The position numbers and the translations under genes were made by a program. Under the pieces are notes generated by a model, which was given only the letters and a program-made list of their open reading frames with translations, searched no databases and was not told the DNA's origin. From assembly GCF_000092845.1 (NCBI RefSeq), contig NC_014150.1:2479510-2543509 (forward strand): a stretch of 64,000 bases of DNA, written 5' to 3'. Source of the stretch: Brachyspira murdochii DSM 12563 (lineage in GTDB: Bacteria > Spirochaetota > Brachyspiria > Brachyspirales > Brachyspiraceae). Within the stretch, counting starts at the first letter, position 1. Each line of letters opens with the position of its first letter. This document shows positions 9,999-17,842 of this stretch, piece by piece.

Positions 9999-10361
9999 AT
10001 GAAAAGTTTAAGATTCGGAGATATTATTATATTTATTTTTATAATATTATTTTCTTTTCTTTATGCAAAAACTCTTATACAAAATAAAAGCAGTAAAATA
10101 ATAATAGATTCATACAGCAAATCATTAAGATATGATTTAAATACAGACAGAGAAATTATTATTGAAGGCTTGCTTGGAGAGTCTAAAATCATTATAACTA
10201 ATGGTAATGTGAGGTTTTCAGATTCCTGCTGCAGAGATAAATTATGCGTAAAAGCAGGTGTTTTGAAAAATGCTCCTATAATATGCATGCCTAATGGTAT
10301 ATCTATAAGATTTGAAAAAAATGTTGAAAATGACATTGAAATAGATTCTATTGTTCAATAG
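9999..10361 (+). CDS. NusG domain II-containing membrane-anchored protein
   Basis: A 120-residue protein with one N-terminal membrane segment (residues 8-23) and a small extracytoplasmic domain of the NusG-II type. Seen: REIIIEGLLGESKIIITNGNVRFSDSCCRDKLCVKAGVL..IICMPNGI, with the conserved Cys cluster and the PNG turn. In many anaerobes and spirochaetes such proteins sit next to Gx-type transporters, as here. The ATG at 9999 is three bases after the cdaR stop, so it is translationally coupled. A TTG at 9996 is an alternative start. The function is unknown; an envelope role linked to flavin or quinone handling is only suggested by neighbours in other genomes. Confidence 0.75.
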   Translation: MKSLRFGDIIIFIFIILFSFLYAKTLIQNKSSKIIIDSYSKSLRYDLNTDREIIIEGLLGESKIIITNGNVRFSDSCCRDKLCVKAGVLKNAPIICMPNGISIRFEKNVENDIEIDSIVQ

Positions 10362-10370
10362 GAATTGTTT

Positions 10371-10901
10371 ATGAAATTTTTTAATGATATAAAAAATCAT
10401 ACCGGAAAAAGAAGAATATATGATATAATATTTTTTGCTTTTATATCATCATTTATAGCAGCTGTTGAAAATATGTTTCCAAGACCTATACCTTATTTTA
10501 GAATAGGTTTTTCTTTTATTGTAATATTAATGGTAATAGATGTATTTAGTTTTAAAGAACTTATTCTTCTTATACTTATAAAAAATGTATCGGTTGCTTT
10601 AGTATTTGCATATATATTTACGCCTCCTTTTTATCTTGGATTGTGCGGCGGTATTAGCTCTATTATAGTGATGAAGATTATGAGTTATTTTAAAAATGTA
10701 TTTTCTATTTTTGGTATAAGTTTGGCAGGATCACTTGTTAGTAATTTATCGCAGGCATTTTTATCAAAGTATTTATTTAGTCTGCCAGATATTAGTTTTT
10801 TGATAGTACCTGTATTTATACTTTCACTTATAACTGGCAGTATAGTAGGCATTATCACCATGATATTATGCAGCGATAAGTCTGTAATTCAAGATAATTA
10901 A
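10371..10901 (+). CDS. Gx transporter family membrane protein (Hpre_diP_synt_I type)
   Basis: A 176-residue integral membrane protein with about five hydrophobic segments. Seen: the PRPIPYFRIGFSFIVILM segment and later GLCGGISSIIVMKIM, resembling the family once labelled heptaprenyl diphosphate synthase component I and now called Gx transporter. I chose ATG at 10371 because TAGGAA lies seven bases upstream. It is the last gene of the cdaA-cdaR-NusG-II run. Its stop is only four bases from the stop of the convergent LTA-synthase gene and no hairpin lies between. The substrate is unknown. Confidence 0.72.
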   Translation: MKFFNDIKNHTGKRRIYDIIFFAFISSFIAAVENMFPRPIPYFRIGFSFIVILMVIDVFSFKELILLILIKNVSVALVFAYIFTPPFYLGLCGGISSIIVMKIMSYFKNVFSIFGISLAGSLVSNLSQAFLSKYLFSLPDISFLIVPVFILSLITGSIVGIITMILCSDKSVIQDN

Positions 10902-10905
10902 TTTA

Positions 10906-12654
10906 TTATTTGTCATTACTTATATAAGTATAAATATATTTTTTGCCTCTTAATATATCTTCAGATAATATTTTTTGAGCATGATTAACTATATATGAAG
11001 TGCTGTCTTTTTTTACTTCTATTTTTTTTATACTTCCATTATCATTAGTGTAAAAAGCATTATAATATCTTATAATATTATCTATTTTATCCTTATATAA
11101 AAGTGATATTATAGAGTTGGTATAATTTGCTTTTGTGTTTACTGCTGCAAACATAGGAATATTTTCTGGAGGAAATCCGTCTTCTTCAAATCTATAAGCT
11201 CCGTTTGTACCATTCCATATTAACATAGGAGATACTGTATTATCATTAAAAAAATCTTCTTTTATTTTGTTATCTATAGATGAGTTTTCTATTATCGTTT
11301 TTAAATACGGATATAAGTGATCATGTTTAAATATTATAATTGCGTCAGGATATTTTTCTAATATAGTATCTCTTGTATCTATTATATCCTTGGCTGCTAA
11401 TGCAGAGTTTTCCATAGTTTCTATAAGTACTGGTATATCTTTTTTATTTATTTTATCCATCAATCTTTTATTGTTATCATATACATTTAAATCATTTTCA
11501 ACATGGCTTCCAGCATGCCCCATAAATGTAAAACCTGCCAAAAATATAGGGTTATTATAATTATTAGTTTTTATATAATTTTTTATATTAGTAAGTCCTA
11601 AGCTGAAAACTACTTCTTCCATTCCAATATTTGGGAGTAATGCATCAAGATAGTAAGTTACTCCCGATTCTTCTAATGCTATTGTATGATACCCATTATC
11701 TTTCATAATATAGGGTAGAGCTGAATATATAGGAGTTTTTTGTTTTTTAGGAAATAAAGGCGAAGAAGCTATAAGACCCGATGTTCTTGCAAATAAACTT
11801 CCATGACTATCATTAGGTCCCACTCTTGTAGAATTGCTTGCCCATTCTCTATACTCTTTTGGGAAAGGGTCTTTATCCATAAGGGGAAGAAAATGTTCAT
11901 AATCGTAAAATGATTCCATAAATATTATAAATACATCTCTTTTTTTATCGGTATCATATGGAAGTATTAAGTTTGATACATCTCTTTTATTTTGAATGTC
12001 TGTTAATAATTTTAAAGACTTTTCAACACTTTCTTTATCGGCTCTTGCTTCTACAGATTTATCGTATGATATTCTGTAGCTTATAGTGTTGATAATTCCG
12101 TATTTATTTGCTATATCACTATAGTCAGCATATATTGAATTAATTTTTACAGGTCTGAAAAATGATATGTAAGTTACAAGTATAACTACTATTGTCATTA
12201 TGATAGCTTTTTTTATATTTGTTTTATACATTTTATAAAGCCCGTATATAAAGTATAAAGCATAAGCAAGTAATAGACCGAAATAAAGAGTTGTGGCAGT
12301 AATAGTGATTATTTGCATATATAGCGGAAGTACCTCTATAAGAGATGGATACATGTCCGGCATATCAGTAAAAAATAAAGGTTTTGCTTCTATTGTCATA
12401 CCTAATGGTTCTATTGTGAAAAAAGAAAATACTGCTACTATTATAAACAAGTATGAAGTTAATTTATTTTTATTTGAAAGTATATATGATATTATTGAAA
12501 ACACATATACATAAATTATATCTATAATGCTGAAATTCATTTTATTTACAGAGAACATTGGGAATATTAATTGAGTTATAGAATAGTACATTGCTGTTAT
12601 CAATATTAATGATATTATAAAAAAACTATTATTTTTTAATGTATTGATTTTCAT
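10906..12654 (-). CDS. LTA synthase / phosphoglycerol transferase-like membrane sulfatase-fold enzyme
   Basis: 582 residues: five hydrophobic segments in residues 10-165, then an extracytoplasmic alkaline-phosphatase-superfamily domain. Seen: VFIIFMESFYDYE (E247 at the first metal-site position), GSLFARTSGLIASSPLF (nucleophile region, where Ser286 or Thr291 is the likely nucleophile), and FKHDHLYPYL (the DH metal motif). This is the layout of LtaS and OpgB enzymes, which transfer phosphoglycerol from phosphatidylglycerol to cell-surface glycans. A diderm spirochaete is not expected to make lipoteichoic acid, so decoration of a periplasmic glycan or glycolipid is more likely (inference). The ribosome-binding site is weak (GGATAA). 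Confidence 0.8.
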   Translation of the reverse strand: MKINTLKNNSFFIISLILITAMYYSITQLIFPMFSVNKMNFSIIDIIYVYVFSIISYILSNKNKLTSYLFIIVAVFSFFTIEPLGMTIEAKPLFFTDMPDMYPSLIEVLPLYMQIITITATTLYFGLLLAYALYFIYGLYKMYKTNIKKAIIMTIVVILVTYISFFRPVKINSIYADYSDIANKYGIINTISYRISYDKSVEARADKESVEKSLKLLTDIQNKRDVSNLILPYDTDKKRDVFIIFMESFYDYEHFLPLMDKDPFPKEYREWASNSTRVGPNDSHGSLFARTSGLIASSPLFPKKQKTPIYSALPYIMKDNGYHTIALEESGVTYYLDALLPNIGMEEVVFSLGLTNIKNYIKTNNYNNPIFLAGFTFMGHAGSHVENDLNVYDNNKRLMDKINKKDIPVLIETMENSALAAKDIIDTRDTILEKYPDAIIIFKHDHLYPYLKTIIENSSIDNKIKEDFFNDNTVSPMLIWNGTNGAYRFEEDGFPPENIPMFAAVNTKANYTNSIISLLYKDKIDNIIRYYNAFYTNDNGSIKKIEVKKDSTSYIVNHAQKILSEDILRGKKYIYTYISNDK

Positions 12655-12784
12655 ATTATTATCCGAAGTATAAAATATATTAAATTATATAATATAATTT
12701 TTTTTACACAATTTATTTTTTGTTTATTTTTGCTTAATTGTTTATATGATAATATGCATACTTGTTTGAAATGTAAAAAAATAC

Positions 12785-12813
12785 TTGAATAATATGTTAA
12801 CATATGGTAATAT
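12785..12813 (+). promoter_or_regulatory. promoter with an internal palindromic operator-like site
   Basis: TTGAAT at 12785-12790 and TAATAT at 12808-12813 are spaced by 17 bases upstream of the outer-membrane protein gene. Between them, at 12792-12805, is the perfect palindrome ATATGTTAACATAT. This is the usual place for a repressor site. No candidate repressor gene is adjacent. Confidence 0.5.
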
Positions 12814-12840
12814 AACTTCATACTAAAAGAAAGGATAAAG

Positions 12841-13626
12841 ATGAAAGCATTAAAAATATTACTAGTATTATTTGCTTTTACTTCTGTTTCGTTTGCAAAA
12901 AGCGGATTGGAATTAGGTATTTTTGTACCGCTCGGCATAGGTGTAGGGATTCATTATTATAATAAACCTCCTTCAACCTTAAACAAAGCTCAGAGCAATA
13001 CATATAATAACTATATAAGCAATAATACAATGACTTCGCAGGCAGGCTTTGAAGCAGAAGTTTTGTTTCAGGCAGGCTACAGATTAGAACTTAATAGTGA
13101 TATGAGTTTTAGTTTTATGGGTGAGTTTGGATATAGCAGAGATACTCTTAACTACAGAGGCAATGATATTAATACTAATTCTCTTGCTTTAAGGATGCAG
13201 AAATATAAATACTATAATTTTGATAGTATTGTTATAGGATTGCTGCCTAAATTTAATTATCAGAGATTTTCTATAGGTATAGGATTTGGTATGAAAATTA
13301 TTATAGGCGGTACATTTAATGATTCCAGCTATAATAAACTTTTGGGCTATTCTACAGAAACTATTAAAATGATTAATACGAAAAATTATAAAGATTATTT
13401 TTCTTCTAATATAATACCATATTTAAAAGTAACTATTGATTACGCGGTATATACATCTGCTAAATTTGATTTTGTTGTAGGGGCATATTTGGGATATGAC
13501 TTTGCTTTAAAATATCCTAGTAGTGTAGGGAAAATTAATAATACTCAGGTAGATGTTCCTATAGGAAATATGTCTAGTGTTGATTTAGGAATTCAGATAG
13601 GCACTAAAATAAGACCTATGAATTAA
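12841..13626 (+). CDS. outer-membrane beta-barrel-like protein, paralogue 1
   Basis: A 261-residue exported protein: signal peptide of about 19 residues ending FAK, then alternating hydrophobic/polar strands with Gly and aromatic residues (LELGIFVPLGIGVGIHYY, FSIGIGFGMKIIIG, FVVGAYLGYDFAL) and a C-terminal GIQIGTKI strand. This is the pattern of a small outer-membrane barrel. It is the first gene of a four-gene run; its neighbour at 13675 is a clear paralogue. AAAGGA lies eight bases before the ATG. I do not recognise a named family; a surface or porin-like role is inferred. Confidence 0.72.
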   Translation: MKALKILLVLFAFTSVSFAKSGLELGIFVPLGIGVGIHYYNKPPSTLNKAQSNTYNNYISNNTMTSQAGFEAEVLFQAGYRLELNSDMSFSFMGEFGYSRDTLNYRGNDINTNSLALRMQKYKYYNFDSIVIGLLPKFNYQRFSIGIGFGMKIIIGGTFNDSSYNKLLGYSTETIKMINTKNYKDYFSSNIIPYLKVTIDYAVYTSAKFDFVVGAYLGYDFALKYPSSVGKINNTQVDVPIGNMSSVDLGIQIGTKIRPMN

Positions 13627-13674
13627 TTTTTAAGTAAAAAAGGATATAAGTAAAAAATAATAACAGAGAAAATT

Positions 13675-14448
13675 ATGAAAAGATTATTTTATATATTGAT
13701 AATAGTATTGCTATTTGCAGCAAACAGTCTTTTTGCTAAAAGCGGTATAGAAATAGGTATATTTGTACCTTTAGGAATGGGAATAGGAATTAATAGTTAT
13801 TCTCTTACTAATAAAAAAGCAACTAAGCAGCAGACAAATGATTTTAAGGCAGCTGTAAAACAGGCAGACAGACATTCGGGTGTAGGTTTTGATGCAGGAG
13901 CTTTATTTCATATAGGCTACAGGTTTGAAATAAACAAAGATATGAGTGTCAGTGTCCTCGGGGAATTGGGATATTCTCATGATGAATTTGTTTTTTATAG
14001 AAAAAGCACGGATAAGAACTATAAAAATACATATACATATATGTTTGAAAGTTTAGCTATTGGAATATATCCTAAATTTAATTGGAAAAAGTTTTCATTT
14101 GGATTAAATGTAGGTATGAAAATTCCTTTATATGCAAAATCAATATCAGCATATACCGATTATAAAGCAGAAACTATAGATAGAAATATAGAACATTATA
14201 ATGTTTCTCAAATGAAAGAAGTATTTAATGTTCCTTTAATGGCTTATTTAAGATTTTCAGTAGATTATTCTATTTATACTGACAGAAAATTTGCTTTAGT
14301 ATTGGGCGGATATATAGGCGGAAATTTTGGTATGTCATTAAAAAGTCCTTTAATTAATAATCAGACTATTGCTAAAATGACTAAACAGACTATATCTAGC
14401 TTTGATATAGGCTTTCAGGTAGGTGTTAAAATACTTCCTAACAATTAA
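13675..14448 (+). CDS. outer-membrane beta-barrel-like protein, paralogue 2
   Basis: 257 residues with a signal peptide ending near residue 22 (NSLFAK). It shares with paralogue 1 the mature opening KSGxExGIFVPLGxGxGI, a central IGYRFEINKDMSVSVLGELGYS and the closing strand GFQVGVKI, so the pair arose by tandem duplication. It lies 48 bases after paralogue 1 and 15 bases before the first metzincin-like lipoprotein, so it probably belongs to one transcript. The mature loops have diverged well beyond the strands, as expected for surface-exposed segments. The function is unknown. Confidence 0.72.
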   Translation: MKRLFYILIIVLLFAANSLFAKSGIEIGIFVPLGMGIGINSYSLTNKKATKQQTNDFKAAVKQADRHSGVGFDAGALFHIGYRFEINKDMSVSVLGELGYSHDEFVFYRKSTDKNYKNTYTYMFESLAIGIYPKFNWKKFSFGLNVGMKIPLYAKSISAYTDYKAETIDRNIEHYNVSQMKEVFNVPLMAYLRFSVDYSIYTDRKFALVLGGYIGGNFGMSLKSPLINNQTIAKMTKQTISSFDIGFQVGVKILPNN

Positions 14449-14463
14449 TTTAAGGAGAAATAT

Positions 14464-15270
14464 ATGATAAAAAAATTATTTGTATTTAGTTTGGTATTAT
14501 TATCTGTTTTAGGCTGTACTAATAATGCATTAAAACCAAAAGATTTCAGTGAAGAAACTATTGATAAAAAATATCCTTATTGGCAGGTAGGAGTATCGCG
14601 TTTTGAGATTGCTAGTTCTGAGAAAACTTATACTACAATAACAGTTGAAGAGAAACGTTTTATATTATTATGTATGGCATATATGAGATTAGTTGTTAAT
14701 ACTGAAGAGTTTGTTGAAGAGGTATATAAAAATAAGGATCAGCTTAGATCTTCAGTAACAGATCAGTTTGCAGCAAGTGCTTATAAAATAAAACAAGGTG
14801 AATTATATGATCCGGACCGACTTATAGAAATAATAAGAACTCTCAAATATGATTTTTTATATAGAAAATCAAATTCCAATCCTGCAGGTGCAAGCGGTGC
14901 TGTAGGAGATATAAGATATGTACGTTACGGATATACCACAGTAAAAACTGGTGATTTTGTACAGTTTGTAAATGCCAACTGGATATCTTGGTCAACTTGG
15001 CCGGGCGGAAATACCATAGGAGGCTTTGCAAGTACGGCAGCATTGCTTTTTCATGAACATATGCATAATATAGGCTTTCAGCATGTTGGAAATAATCAGG
15101 TTCCATATGTACTTCAGCTTAATGTTATGCAGCCTATATTAAACAGAATATTGGCAGGAGATTTAAAAGATAAATATGCTAAACAATTAGATGAGCTTAC
15201 TGCTTACTACTATACAGCATATAAAGATTTATTAACAGAAGACAGTGTTTTTGACCCTAATTTGAAATAG
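14464..15270 (+). CDS. lipoprotein with metzincin-type zinc motif, paralogue 1
   Basis: A 268-residue lipoprotein (lipobox SVLGC, Cys18). Near the C-terminus is FHEHMHNIGFQH: His197-Glu198-x-x-His201-x-x-Gly204-x-x-His207, the full HExxHxxGxxH zinc site of metzincin proteases. A Met (NVMQPI) follows about 20 residues later and could serve as a Met-turn. The N-terminal half (YPYWQVG, TTITVEEKRFILLCMAYMRLVVNTEEF) does not match a domain I can name. It is eight bases from its paralogue and belongs to the outer-membrane protein run. I infer a surface or periplasmic zinc protease; there is no evidence for the substrate. AAGGAG precedes the ATG. Confidence 0.7.
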   Translation: MIKKLFVFSLVLLSVLGCTNNALKPKDFSEETIDKKYPYWQVGVSRFEIASSEKTYTTITVEEKRFILLCMAYMRLVVNTEEFVEEVYKNKDQLRSSVTDQFAASAYKIKQGELYDPDRLIEIIRTLKYDFLYRKSNSNPAGASGAVGDIRYVRYGYTTVKTGDFVQFVNANWISWSTWPGGNTIGGFASTAALLFHEHMHNIGFQHVGNNQVPYVLQLNVMQPILNRILAGDLKDKYAKQLDELTAYYYTAYKDLLTEDSVFDPNLK

Positions 15271-15278
15271 GAGAATAT

Positions 15279-16124
15279 ATGATAAAAAAATTATTTGTAT
15301 TTAGTTTGATATTATTATCTGTTTTAGGCTGTACTAATGGTGCATTAAAACCAAAAGATTTCAGTGAAGATGAGATAAATAAAAAATATCCTTACTGGCA
15401 GGTAGGCATAGATAGTTTCGAGATAGACAGCAGATTGACAAAATATACCACTATTACAGTAGATGAAAAAAAATATATGTTAATATGTATGGCACTTATT
15501 AGACTGGCAGTTAATACTGAAGAGTTTGTAAATGGTGTAAATGCCGCTGCTTCTCAATTAGGGTCTTCTGTAAATGACAGCTATGACGGGCATGTACTAA
15601 AAATAGGAGATAAATATGATGCTCAGAAAGTTATAGACTGTGTTCGTTCTCTCAAATACGATTTTGTATACAGAAAAATGAATACTGCCGCAGGTGCTGG
15701 TACAGGTGAAATGGGAAAATCAAGATATTTGCGTTACGGACTTCAGCCAGAAAGTCAAATACCTACAGGCGGATGGGTAGGATTTAGCAGCGGTAAATGG
15801 GGCAGTTTAGACGATCCTTTGTATGGCGACTATTATACATATATGAAAAGTCAGGCATACGCCAATGTAGCAGCTTTAATGTTTCATGAACACATGCATA
15901 ATATAGGTTTTCATCATGTAGGACAATATGCTGTTCCTTATACACTTGATGGTATAGTAAGAGATATTTTGAATAGAATCTTATGGAAAGATGCAATAAA
16001 CTGGACTACGCCAAGTTTAAAAGATAAATATAAAAAACAGGTTGATGAACTTATAGCTTATTATCTTACAGAATATAAAGATTTATTAAATGAAGATACT
16101 ATTTTTGATCCTAATGTGAAATAA
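15279..16124 (+). CDS. lipoprotein with metzincin-type zinc motif, paralogue 2
   Basis: A 281-residue lipoprotein (Cys18 in SVLGC) sharing the whole plan of the upstream gene. The zinc motif is FHEHMHNIGFHH: His203, Glu204, His207, Gly210, His213. The methionine that could form a Met-turn in paralogue 1 is replaced (GIVRDIL), so either the turn lies elsewhere or this is not a canonical metzincin. About the first 95 bases of the two genes are almost identical, while the rest has diverged, suggesting a recent exchange at the 5' ends. A strong hairpin follows the stop, closing the four-gene unit. Confidence 0.7.
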   Translation: MIKKLFVFSLILLSVLGCTNGALKPKDFSEDEINKKYPYWQVGIDSFEIDSRLTKYTTITVDEKKYMLICMALIRLAVNTEEFVNGVNAAASQLGSSVNDSYDGHVLKIGDKYDAQKVIDCVRSLKYDFVYRKMNTAAGAGTGEMGKSRYLRYGLQPESQIPTGGWVGFSSGKWGSLDDPLYGDYYTYMKSQAYANVAALMFHEHMHNIGFHHVGQYAVPYTLDGIVRDILNRILWKDAINWTTPSLKDKYKKQVDELIAYYLTEYKDLLNEDTIFDPNVK

Positions 16125-16145
16125 TTATACAATCATATAAAAAAT

Positions 16146-16180
16146 AAAGGACTTATGAAAATAATCATAAGTCCTTTTTA
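16146..16180. terminator. bidirectional terminator
   Basis: Perfect 13-base arms (16146-16158, 16165-16177) around a 6-base loop, with T-rich tails on both strands. It separates the lipoprotein unit (+) from the convergent PepSY-like gene (-). Confidence 0.85.
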
Positions 16181-16199
16181 GTTATTTGTTATTTAAATA

Positions 16200-16637
16200 T
16201 TAGTCTAATTTATCGCCTACTATTTTACCGCTGTTATCAACATAAACTTCTCTGTTATTTCCTAATTTTAATTTGTAGCTTAAATATTCTTTGCTTATTT
16301 CTAGTACAACAACACCTTGATATTTTCCTTCAACAGCTTTCATTATATTGGCAGGTATAAATTTTGTAGGCAAAGGAGTGCGTTCAGAAGCTACATCAGT
16401 CCAGTCGCCGTTTCTGTCAAAGTCAATTTCTACTCCGCTTTGAAGTTCTGCCTTAAAACTGTTTCTGTCTTGTTCTGCATATACTATAGCGTCATTTGCA
16501 AAGTTAGCACTTATAAAGTCCTGAGCTTTTTTTGGAAGCTGATTTGCTTGTATAGGCATGTCTGCCGCAAATACGCTTGCAATTGATAACATCATTATAG
16601 ATGCTAATAAAATAATTTGTTTTAATTTTCTTTTCAT
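16200..16637 (-). CDS. periplasmic PepSY-like domain protein, paralogue 1
   Basis: A 145-residue exported protein with a signal peptide of about 24 residues ending SVFAAD. The mature part is two PepSY-like repeats: LPKKAQDFISANFANDAIVYAEQD..SFKAELQSGVEIDFDRNGDW, then a second half LPTKFIPANIMKAVEGKY..VLEISKEYLSYKLKLGNNREVYVD. Such proteins (PF11396 type) are common in Bacteroidetes and spirochaetes; their role is unclear, with inhibition or binding of peptides proposed by relation to BLIP. It lies next to a paralogue on the same strand. GGAG lies upstream of the ATG. Confidence 0.8.
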   Translation of the reverse strand: MKRKLKQIILLASIMMLSIASVFAADMPIQANQLPKKAQDFISANFANDAIVYAEQDRNSFKAELQSGVEIDFDRNGDWTDVASERTPLPTKFIPANIMKAVEGKYQGVVVLEISKEYLSYKLKLGNNREVYVDNSGKIVGDKLD

Positions 16638-16812
16638 AAAAAAATCGCTCCTTTTTTGTTTTTTTATTATAACTACAGTATAGTAAAAAAATAAAGTTTT
16701 GTCAATATTTTTTACATTAAAATTAATAAAAATTTACTTTTTTATATGAAAAGTAAATAAAAAGTAAATAAATATAGTGCTAAGTAAAGATATATGTATG
16801 TATTTTGGCAAT

Positions 16813-16845
16813 AAAAAAGCTGGTATAAAAATACCAGCTTTTTAT
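16813..16845 (-). terminator. terminator of the second PepSY-like gene
   Basis: Stem AAAAAGCTGGTAT / ATACCAGCTTTTT with an AAAA loop, followed on the minus strand by a T-run. It sits just downstream of the gene at 16865-17302, so the two PepSY-like genes are separate transcription units. Confidence 0.85.
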
Positions 16846-16864
16846 TAGTTTTTAGTTAAGTTTA

Positions 16865-17302
16865 TCAGTCTAGTTTATCACCTACTATTTGTCCGTTATT
16901 ATTAACATAAACTTCTCTGTTGTTTCCTAGTTTTAGTTTATAGCTATTGTATTCTTTGCTTATTTCTAGTACAGGTACTTGAGGATATTTTGCTTGTACT
17001 GGATTTATGATGTTAGCGGGTATAAAGTTAATAGGCAAAGGAGTGCGTTCAGAAGTTACATCAGTCCAATCACCGTTTCTGTCAAAATCAATTTCTATTC
17101 CGCTTTGTAGTTCTGCTTTAAAACTATTTCTGTCTTGTTCAGCATATACAATATTGTCATTAGCAAAGTTAGCACTTATAAAATCCTGAGCTTTTTTGGG
17201 AAGCTGGTTTGCCTGTATAGGCATGTCTGCTGCTGTCAATATTGAAGCTTGCAAAATAGTTAGAAATAGTATAGAGATGAAAAGTTTAGTATTTTTTATC
17301 AT
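16865..17302 (-). CDS. periplasmic PepSY-like domain protein, paralogue 2
   Basis: 145 residues. The mature region is nearly identical to the gene at 16200 (MPIQANQLPKKAQDFISANF, WTDVxSERTPLP, KLGNNREVYV), while the signal peptide (MIKNTKLFISILFLTILQAS) is unrelated to that of paralogue 1. The pair therefore shows strong conservation of the mature protein with independent export signals, the reverse of what the lipoprotein pair shows. GGAGG lies upstream. It has its own terminator and therefore probably its own promoter in the 250-base gap that follows. Confidence 0.8.
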   Translation of the reverse strand: MIKNTKLFISILFLTILQASILTAADMPIQANQLPKKAQDFISANFANDNIVYAEQDRNSFKAELQSGIEIDFDRNGDWTDVTSERTPLPINFIPANIINPVQAKYPQVPVLEISKEYNSYKLKLGNNREVYVNNNGQIVGDKLD

Positions 17303-17559
17303 ACTTTACCTCCTTGTTATTTTTTGATAATAATAAAACATAGAGTTACATAAAAGGTAAAATTAGTATATAAAAAATATAATATATTTTACAATTTTGT
17401 GTATATTTTGTTTGTATTATGTAATTAAAAATTAAAATAAACGGATATTTATGATTTTTTTATACAAAAATGAGTATTTATGTATTATTTGATTAATATA
17501 TTGATTGACTTTTTTATAAAAATTCTTAAATTCTGTTTATATTAAAAATTGGAGGAAGT

Positions 17560-17799
17560 ATGGCTCATAACATTATAGATGGATATAGAAAAATAGAGGG
17601 AAATTACCCTACATACAGAGAGTATTTAATTCATTTTTACTGTAAAGATTGTTCAAATTTCTGGGCAGTAGATGATAAAGAAATAAATATATCCGAAGAT
17701 GATGATATAACTCAAATTGATGATATAATAGAGGATTCAGTATCACATTGTCCTATATGCGGCTCTACTAATATAACAAGAAGCAATAACAATAATTAA
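17560..17799 (+). CDS. small zinc-ribbon protein
   Basis: A 79-residue cytosolic protein with two Cys pairs: CKDC at 29-32 and CPICGS near residue 67, a likely zinc ribbon separated by an acidic stretch (KEINISEDDDITQIDDIIED). Excellent GGAGG before the ATG and a hairpin terminator directly after the stop, so it is a monocistronic gene. I do not recognise the family; nucleic-acid or protein binding would fit a ribbon, but nothing else supports it. Confidence 0.65.
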   Translation: MAHNIIDGYRKIEGNYPTYREYLIHFYCKDCSNFWAVDDKEINISEDDDITQIDDIIEDSVSHCPICGSTNITRSNNNN

Positions 17800-17802
17800 A
17801 AA

Positions 17803-17842
17803 AATAAAAGAGGTGTTTATATTTAAATGCCTCTTTTATTTT
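17803..17842. terminator. bidirectional terminator
   Basis: Arms 17803-17818 and 17823-17838 pair through AAAAGAGG/CCTCTTTT with wobble pairs above, and a T-run follows. It separates the zinc-ribbon gene from the convergent ankyrin gene and overlaps that gene's last codons. Confidence 0.75.
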
